From Aquisalimonas sp. (lineage in GTDB: Bacteria; Pseudomonadota; Gammaproteobacteria; Nitrococcales; Aquisalimonadaceae): DNA of 12,315 bases. Positions within the stretch are counted from its first letter, which is position 1. Every line of letters starts with the position of its first letter. The notes under the pieces are model-generated. The model made no database searches. It saw only the letters and a program-made list of their open reading frames with translations, and had not been told where the DNA came from. Positions 6,793-12,315 of the stretch are shown one piece after another. The translations under genes and the position numbers were made by a program. Location: positions 1 to 12,315 of the forward strand of contig SKYZ01000327.1 of assembly GCA_007127625.1 (NCBI GenBank), given 5' to 3'.

Positions 6793-7171
6793 GTATCTCT
6801 TTGGCTCGAACCGACCCGTTTGCTGACGGTCGGTCCGCTGCCACCGCGGTCCGCTATCCGGTCACGACCACGAGGTACGAGGGCTATCGCGCCCGTTTGT
6901 GCAGCTTCGGCCCCAAGCCCTGCCAGAAAGGCGTCTGCCCGGCAGGCTTTGCGAGCAACAGTCAGCACTCACGGACTCTGCAAGCCGTCGGTGAAACAGC
7001 CCCCATTAGAGAATCATCTATGATCGCTTGCTATTAAGTGAAAACAATATTAGACGCAGACGCGACGACGGCGTAACTTCTAATGGCGCCGAAAACATCG
7101 GCACCGGGTTTGCCCGAAGGCTCGGATCAGACCCGCACTCCAGACGCCTATCCTTTCGGATGGTCTCTTAG
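6793..7171. other. intergenic region with hairpins and an AT-rich promoter-like patch
   Basis: No supportable gene in 379 bases; a TTG-initiated frame at 6801-7037 and antisense frames lack family likeness and ribosome sites. ACCGACC (6810-6816) and GGTCGGT (6828-6834) form a 7-base-pair hairpin 18 bases after the SRAP stop, without a T-run, so it is at best a weak terminator. A second imperfect hairpin spans 7085-7105 (GCCGA and TCGGC arms around AAACA, with two further pairs beyond one mismatch). It would lie in the leader of the EF-hand gene. Confidence 0.45.
7029..7037 (+). promoter_or_regulatory. candidate extended -10 promoter for the EF-hand gene
   Basis: TGCTATTAA resembles an extended -10 element (TG-n-TATTAA) in an AT-rich island, 7005-7055, that stands out in otherwise GC-rich DNA. 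No good -35 hexamer is seen at the right distance. If used, the transcript would have a leader of about 130 bases containing the hairpin at 7085-7105. Confidence 0.25.
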
Positions 7172-7438
7172 ATGAAAATCAAGACATGGCTCGTCGCTGG
7201 CAGTCTTTTGATGGCGTTGGGCTTACCCAGTCTAGCGTTAGCCGCAGACTCGGTTGCCTTCAACAAGACTGATCGAAACGGCGATTTCATGATCACTTCG
7301 GACGAGTTGCGGGAGTTGCCAGAACTCCATGCCCAATTCCAGAAACTTGACCGAGATAAGAACGGCTATCTTGACCGCGCCGAATTCAATCGCGGCCTGG
7401 CCCAGGCCCTTTCGACCCGGGCGAGAGAAGCTGGTTAG
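7172..7438 (+). CDS. small exported EF-hand protein
   Basis: An 88-residue protein with a clean Sec signal peptide: MKIK, hydrophobic core, then LALA-ADS with cleavage expected after Ala24 or Ala25. The mature part is about 63 residues and holds one pair of EF-hands. Loop 1 is DRNGDFMITSDE (34-45): Asp, Asn and Asp at positions 1, 3 and 5, Ile at 8 and Glu at 12 fit, but position 6 is Phe instead of Gly. Loop 2 is DRDKNGYLDRAE (60-71), fully canonical. Calcium binding in the periplasm is likely, at least at loop 2. Such short signal-EF-hand proteins are common in proteobacteria and mostly uncharacterised; a calcium buffer or sensor role is inference. GGATGG at 7158-7163 is the nearest ribosome site. 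The gene is monocistronic, closed by a strong terminator. Confidence 0.9.
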   Translation: MKIKTWLVAGSLLMALGLPSLALAADSVAFNKTDRNGDFMITSDELRELPELHAQFQKLDRDKNGYLDRAEFNRGLAQALSTRAREAG

Positions 7439-7453
7439 CATTGACGCATGAGT

Positions 7454-7472
7454 GATCCCATTCACAGGGATC
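7454..7472 (+). repeat. hairpin preceding the terminator
   Basis: GATCCC (7454-7459) and GGGATC (7467-7472) pair around a 7-base loop, 15 bases past the EF-hand stop and 10 bases before the main terminator. Tandem stems like this may stabilise the mRNA 3' end; it may also be chance. Confidence 0.4.
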
Positions 7473-7482
7473 GCGAAAGACC

Positions 7483-7510
7483 AAAGGGCGCGCCGCGGCG
7501 CGCCCTTTTT
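7483..7510 (+). terminator. strong rho-independent terminator
   Basis: AAAGGGCGCGCC (7483-7494) and GGCGCGCCCTTT (7497-7508) form a perfect stem of up to 12 pairs, realistically 11 with a CGCG tetraloop, followed directly by a T-run ending at 7510. It closes the EF-hand gene. The A-tract on the left arm is only three bases, so use in the opposite direction would be weak. Confidence 0.92.
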
Positions 7511-7889
7511 CCACGGTCGGACGCATTGTGCCCGTTGGTTTCTGCTGAGCCCCAGGATTACCGGTCTCAAGGTTTCCGGTTATCTGTAGATTCCCGACGA
7601 TGGTCGTTCATGGCCTGAAGCGGTCTCTCGCATAAACCGGGCGACTGGCCGCCCAGGGTCGGTGACGACTCTGACTAGAATCATAGACGCGCCCTGACAC
7701 CGCCGAGACCTTGGAGAACCGTGGAGCGAAACGCTTCGACAGGATGACGGTCGGGTCGAGTAGAGCGTGCTGCTGACAAGCCCATCGGTGTCTTCCAGTG
7801 CGTTATCGGGGCCAGCCCCACCACCATCAGTCGCTCTGTTCGCAGCATCGCCGTATCATCAACAACTTCAGCGTCCGCAGGGGTGTCCT
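7511..7889. other. intergenic region before the reductase gene
   Basis: About 380 bases without a gene. A frame open from 7767 runs into the reductase but its 41 extra residues (Ser/Pro-rich) are not family-like and start without a ribosome site. Only minor repeats are seen, such as ACCGG and CCGGT around 7559-7580. No convincing promoter hexamers were found. Confidence 0.5.
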
Positions 7890-8906
7890 ATGTCAGAGTC
7901 GACACACATCATATTCCGTCGAAAGCCTAACGGTTTGCCGATCTCAGAGGACTTCGAGCTTGTACGGAGCCCAACACCGGCGGTTGCCGATGGTCAGTTC
8001 CTGGTCGAGAACCTCTACCTCTCTCTGGACCCGTACGTGCGCATGCTCATGGATGGGGAGACCTGGACGTTCCGGGGAGCAGGTCTGACGCCGGGCCAGG
8101 TGATGCCTGGTCGGTGCGTGGGTGTGGTCCGCGAGAGCAGGCATCCCGCATACGCGGCCGGGCAGCATCTGGTCGGTCATTTCGGGTGGCAGACGCACGC
8201 CGTTCAGGATGAGGCCGCCGTCGAGTTCTACGTCCCGCCGCAGAGTGGGGTGCCGCTGAGTGCGTGGCTGGGCGCTTGTGGCGCCACCGGTCTGACCGCC
8301 TGGCTGGGCCTGCAGACAATTGGCGAACCGCGACCGGGCGAGACCGTTGTAGTTTCCGCTGCCGCGGGCTCGGTGGGGAGTGCCGCCGGTCAGTTGGCCA
8401 GGGCCTGGGGGTGTCGTGTGATCGGCATTGCCGGTGGTGATGAGAAGTGCCGACTCGTGACCGAGGAATTCGGTTTTGACGCGGCCTGTGACTACAAACG
8501 TCCGGACTTTGCCCGGGACCTCCGGGATCAAACCCCGGACGGTGTCGATGTCTACTTCGACAACGTGGGCGGGGCAATGCTGGATGAAATACTGGCCCGT
8601 ATGAACCCCGGCGGTCGCATCCCCGTCTGCGGTGTTTTGTCCCAGTACAACCTGGCCAGCGAGTTCCCAGGCCTGCGCAATACGCGGCTCATTTTCGATA
8701 AGCGGCTGCGTATGCAGGGGTATCTAGTGACGGAGGGGCGTCACCTGTGGCCGCGCGCCCGGGCGGAATTGGAGGCAATGGTCGCCGCGGGGAAGCTGAA
8801 CTACCGCGAGACCGTGGCCGAGGGGTTGCCGGCTGCCCCGGGAGCATTCATCCGCATGCTGCAGGGTGGCAACATCGGAAAACAGCTGGTGCGCGTTGCT
8901 CCATGA
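7890..8906 (+). CDS. NADP-dependent MDR-family reductase (CurA/YncB/prostaglandin reductase type)
   Basis: A 338-residue zinc-independent medium-chain reductase of the group (COG2130) that holds E. coli CurA, leukotriene B4 dehydrogenase/prostaglandin reductase and plant allyl-alcohol dehydrogenase. These use NADPH to reduce the C=C bond of alpha,beta-unsaturated carbonyls. Seen: the N-terminal IIFRRKPNGLPISEDF, SLDPYVRMLM at 45-54 (a hallmark of the group), the linker GACGATGLTAWLGL at 128-141, the nucleotide-binding AAAGSVGSAAGQLA at 157-170, VYFDNVGG at 221-228, GRIPVCGVLSQYN at 242-254 and NIGKQLV at 328-334. No cysteine/histidine zinc ligands are present. ATG 7890 is preceded by AGGGG at 7879-7883, and MSEST followed by a 5-10-residue lead is where the family starts. 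Likely a cytosolic detoxifying reductase for reactive aldehydes or ketones; the substrate is not readable. Codons are strongly GC-ending, as in the genes to its right. Confidence 0.95.
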   Translation: MSESTHIIFRRKPNGLPISEDFELVRSPTPAVADGQFLVENLYLSLDPYVRMLMDGETWTFRGAGLTPGQVMPGRCVGVVRESRHPAYAAGQHLVGHFGWQTHAVQDEAAVEFYVPPQSGVPLSAWLGACGATGLTAWLGLQTIGEPRPGETVVVSAAAGSVGSAAGQLARAWGCRVIGIAGGDEKCRLVTEEFGFDAACDYKRPDFARDLRDQTPDGVDVYFDNVGGAMLDEILARMNPGGRIPVCGVLSQYNLASEFPGLRNTRLIFDKRLRMQGYLVTEGRHLWPRARAELEAMVAAGKLNYRETVAEGLPAAPGAFIRMLQGGNIGKQLVRVAP

Positions 8907-8944
8907 GGAGCGTCCGCGCCCGGCATGCGATGTAATCGCGCTCC
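8907..8944 (+). repeat. inverted repeat just after the reductase stop
   Basis: GGAGCG (8907-8912) follows the TGA directly and pairs with CGCTCC (8939-8944) across 26 bases. There is no T-run. It may contribute to a 3'-end structure, but six pairs in GC-rich DNA could be chance. Confidence 0.25.
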
Positions 8945-9095
8945 GCGGCGGCCAGCGGTGACGGTGGAAAATCGCTCGGGGCGGTGTCTTATTGCAAACG
9001 CGGTCCCGCGCCACCATGAATCATGTTGGGAGGCGTGCGCTCGATGTGGACCGCCTAATGTCAACGTGCAGCCGCACAATGAAGGGGCATAAAGA

Positions 9096-9674
9096 GTGAG
9101 CATTCAGTCCATGATGCGACATCTAGCCGGACTGGTGCTCGCCTGCGCCGCCGGCTGGAGTGTGAGTGCCGGCGCGGCGGACGGGCTTTACTCCGCGGAC
9201 AGTCTGATCGGGGCGCCTGTGCATGAGAGCCAGGGAGAGCGGGTCGGTCGCGTGCACGATCTGCTCCTGGGGGACACCATGGAGGTGCACTCACTGATCG
9301 TGCGCGTCGATAACGTCGTGGGGCTGGGTGGCCGAGAGTTCGTTGCCGAGCGAGGTATATTCAGGGTGGAAACCGTTAGCGGCGAGAGTGATTTCGATGA
9401 CGTTGCCTACAAAGTACACCTCACCGTCGGCGCGGACGATCTGGACGATCTGCCCGTTTACGACGAGGGCTGGTGGGACCGCAACACCGATCGACTCGTG
9501 CAGGCCTGGGAGGACACGCGTGAGGGCAGTCGCACCGCCTGGGAGCGCGCACAGGAGGCCGGCTCGTCCGCGTGGGACGCCATACGGGAAGGTGCGCAGT
9601 CTCTGGGCAAACGCCTGGAGGACGTCATCAATGGTGACCGCGGCACCGATGAGCAGACCGAAGGGGAACGTTGA
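9096..9674 (+). CDS. exported PRC-barrel protein with tryptophan-spaced helical tail
   Basis: A 192-residue protein with a signal peptide (hydrophobic core LAGLVLACAAGWSVS, AGA cleavage site around residue 27), so it acts in the periplasm or at the envelope. Residues 31-118 form a PRC-barrel: LYSADSLIGAPVHESQGERVGRV is the typical opening (a variant of 'SxLxGxxVxNxxGExxGxVxDLLxD'), followed by HDLLLGDTMEVHSLIVRV. PRC-barrels are small beta-barrels that bind partners, known from photosynthetic reaction centre H subunits and RimM. After an acidic linker (EGWWDRN) the tail is helical, with AW pairs at 137-138, 148-149 and 159-160, exactly 11 residues apart. Such a hendecad tail could lie on a membrane or bind a partner; this is inference. 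The GTG start at 9096 has AAGGGG at 9082-9087 eight bases upstream. It stands alone; the hairpin at 9699 may close it. Confidence 0.88.
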   Translation: MSIQSMMRHLAGLVLACAAGWSVSAGAADGLYSADSLIGAPVHESQGERVGRVHDLLLGDTMEVHSLIVRVDNVVGLGGREFVAERGIFRVETVSGESDFDDVAYKVHLTVGADDLDDLPVYDEGWWDRNTDRLVQAWEDTREGSRTAWERAQEAGSSAWDAIREGAQSLGKRLEDVINGDRGTDEQTEGER

Positions 9675-9698
9675 CGGTGGCGCAGTAAAATAACGGGC

Positions 9699-9714
9699 CA
9701 GGCCGTCCGGCCTG
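9699..9714 (+). terminator. short hairpin, possible weak terminator
   Basis: CAGGCCG (9699-9705) and CGGCCTG (9708-9714) pair with almost no loop (six pairs with a four-base loop in practice), 24 bases past the PRC-barrel stop. No T-run follows (ACTCTCATG), so intrinsic termination would be inefficient. Confidence 0.35.
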
Positions 9715-9772
9715 ACTCTCATGCGATCTCCGCCAGGGGTGTGCTGCGTGACTATCAGACCACTGCAGGCCG

Positions 9773-9813
9773 ATCGTATGGGACGATAACGACATGCGTC
9801 GTCATCCGATAAT
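9773..9813 (+). promoter_or_regulatory. clustered inverted repeats and -10-like box before isocitrate dehydrogenase
   Basis: ATCGT (9773-9777) pairs with ACGAT (9783-9787) across ATGGG; directly next to it ACGAC (9789-9793) pairs with GTCGT (9798-9802) across ATGC. CGATAA occurs twice, at 9784-9789 and 9807-9812, 23 bases apart. GATAAT at 9808-9813 is one base from the -10 consensus, but I see no matching -35, which would suit an activator-dependent promoter. A start there would give a leader of about 12-15 bases. Regulator unknown. Confidence 0.3.
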
Positions 9814-9831
9814 CACGATGAAGGGGATCCC

Positions 9832-12066
<2,235 letters not shown>

Positions 12067-12315
12067 CAGGAACCGTCTGCTGAAGCCATGCTAACGAACA
12101 AGGGGGGAGGGCAAGATGCGGCAACCGATCCTGCGTCTTTAGCCGTATGGCGATGGCGGGAACGCGTTCGGCGAAATAGGCCGCATGGCCTAACCCCGCG
12201 ATATTATTGGTGGGCGCGGCTGGGGTTGAACTCGCCCGTTTGAATTGAGCATTTTCAAGCGTCCAAAGCCCTTGGAGCGGACACTGGGGCCGTCGCGACC
12301 AAGGGCGGCTCCGGG
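12067..12315. other. right-edge intergenic region rich in inverted repeats
   Basis: No gene is visible after the isocitrate dehydrogenase stop. TAGGCC (12177-12182) pairs with GGCCTA (12187-12192) around GCAT. Next to it AACCCCGCG (12192-12200) pairs with CGCG (12215-12218) and GGGTT (12223-12227) with a four-base bulge. Further on GCCCTTGG (12268-12275) pairs with CCAAGGGC (12299-12306). None has a T-run on the + strand. The minus strand of 12208-12235 has the layout of a tRNA 3' end (see the findings). The nature of the region is unknown. Confidence 0.4.

Noticed and set aside
6801..7037. 78-codon frame starting at TTG 6801
   Set aside because: No ribosome site, no family likeness, and it overlaps a hairpin and the AT-rich promoter-like patch.
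7767..7889. Longer start for the MDR reductase
   Set aside because: The added 41 residues are Ser/Pro-rich and not found in the family pattern, while ATG 7890 has a good AGGGG site at the right distance.

Overview
The window reads as a chromosomal stretch of a GC-rich gammaproteobacterium. The best pointer is the 744-residue monomeric NADP-dependent isocitrate dehydrogenase at the right end. The codon choice and the mix of small envelope proteins would suit the Ectothiorhodospiraceae/Chromatiales or a neighbouring halophilic or sulfur-oxidising lineage. That placement is inference; there is no rRNA or other phylogenetic marker. Every gene I can support lies on the + strand.

Layout: 1-503 holds no gene I can defend. 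504-4186 carries a membrane-anchored DUF6544-type protein, an exported or anchored alpha/beta hydrolase with a TTG start, and a tight two-gene unit of an uncharacterised lipoprotein and a cytosolic alpha/beta hydrolase 6 bp apart. 4187-4430 is a leader with a promoter-like site overlapped by a perfect inverted repeat, followed by a single-domain cupin (4431-4895) and a terminator-like hairpin. 4942-6123 looks like a gene graveyard: a P-loop kinase gene cut by an in-frame TAG and then joined out of frame to the tail of an unrelated helical protein. 6124-6792 is an SRAP-domain protein that crosslinks abasic DNA. 7172-7438 is a small secreted EF-hand protein ending at a strong intrinsic terminator. 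7890-8906 is a zinc-independent MDR reductase (CurA/YncB type). 9096-9674 is an exported PRC-barrel protein with a tryptophan-marked 11-residue repeat tail. 9832-12066 is isocitrate dehydrogenase. The last 250 bases hold several inverted repeats and a short tRNA-3'-end-like sequence, but no gene.

The genes do not form one obvious pathway. The left half looks like accessory cargo: scattered single genes, unusual starts, decayed pieces and more relaxed codon use. The right part (about 7890 on) looks like stable core genome, with very regular GC-ending codons. No CRISPR array, intact transposase, integrase, toxin-antitoxin pair, phage module or recognisable defence system is visible. I did not find a convincing new multi-gene system. 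The items most worth a second look are the broken kinase chimera, the PRC-barrel hendecad tail, the lipoprotein-hydrolase pair and the inverted repeat on the cupin promoter.
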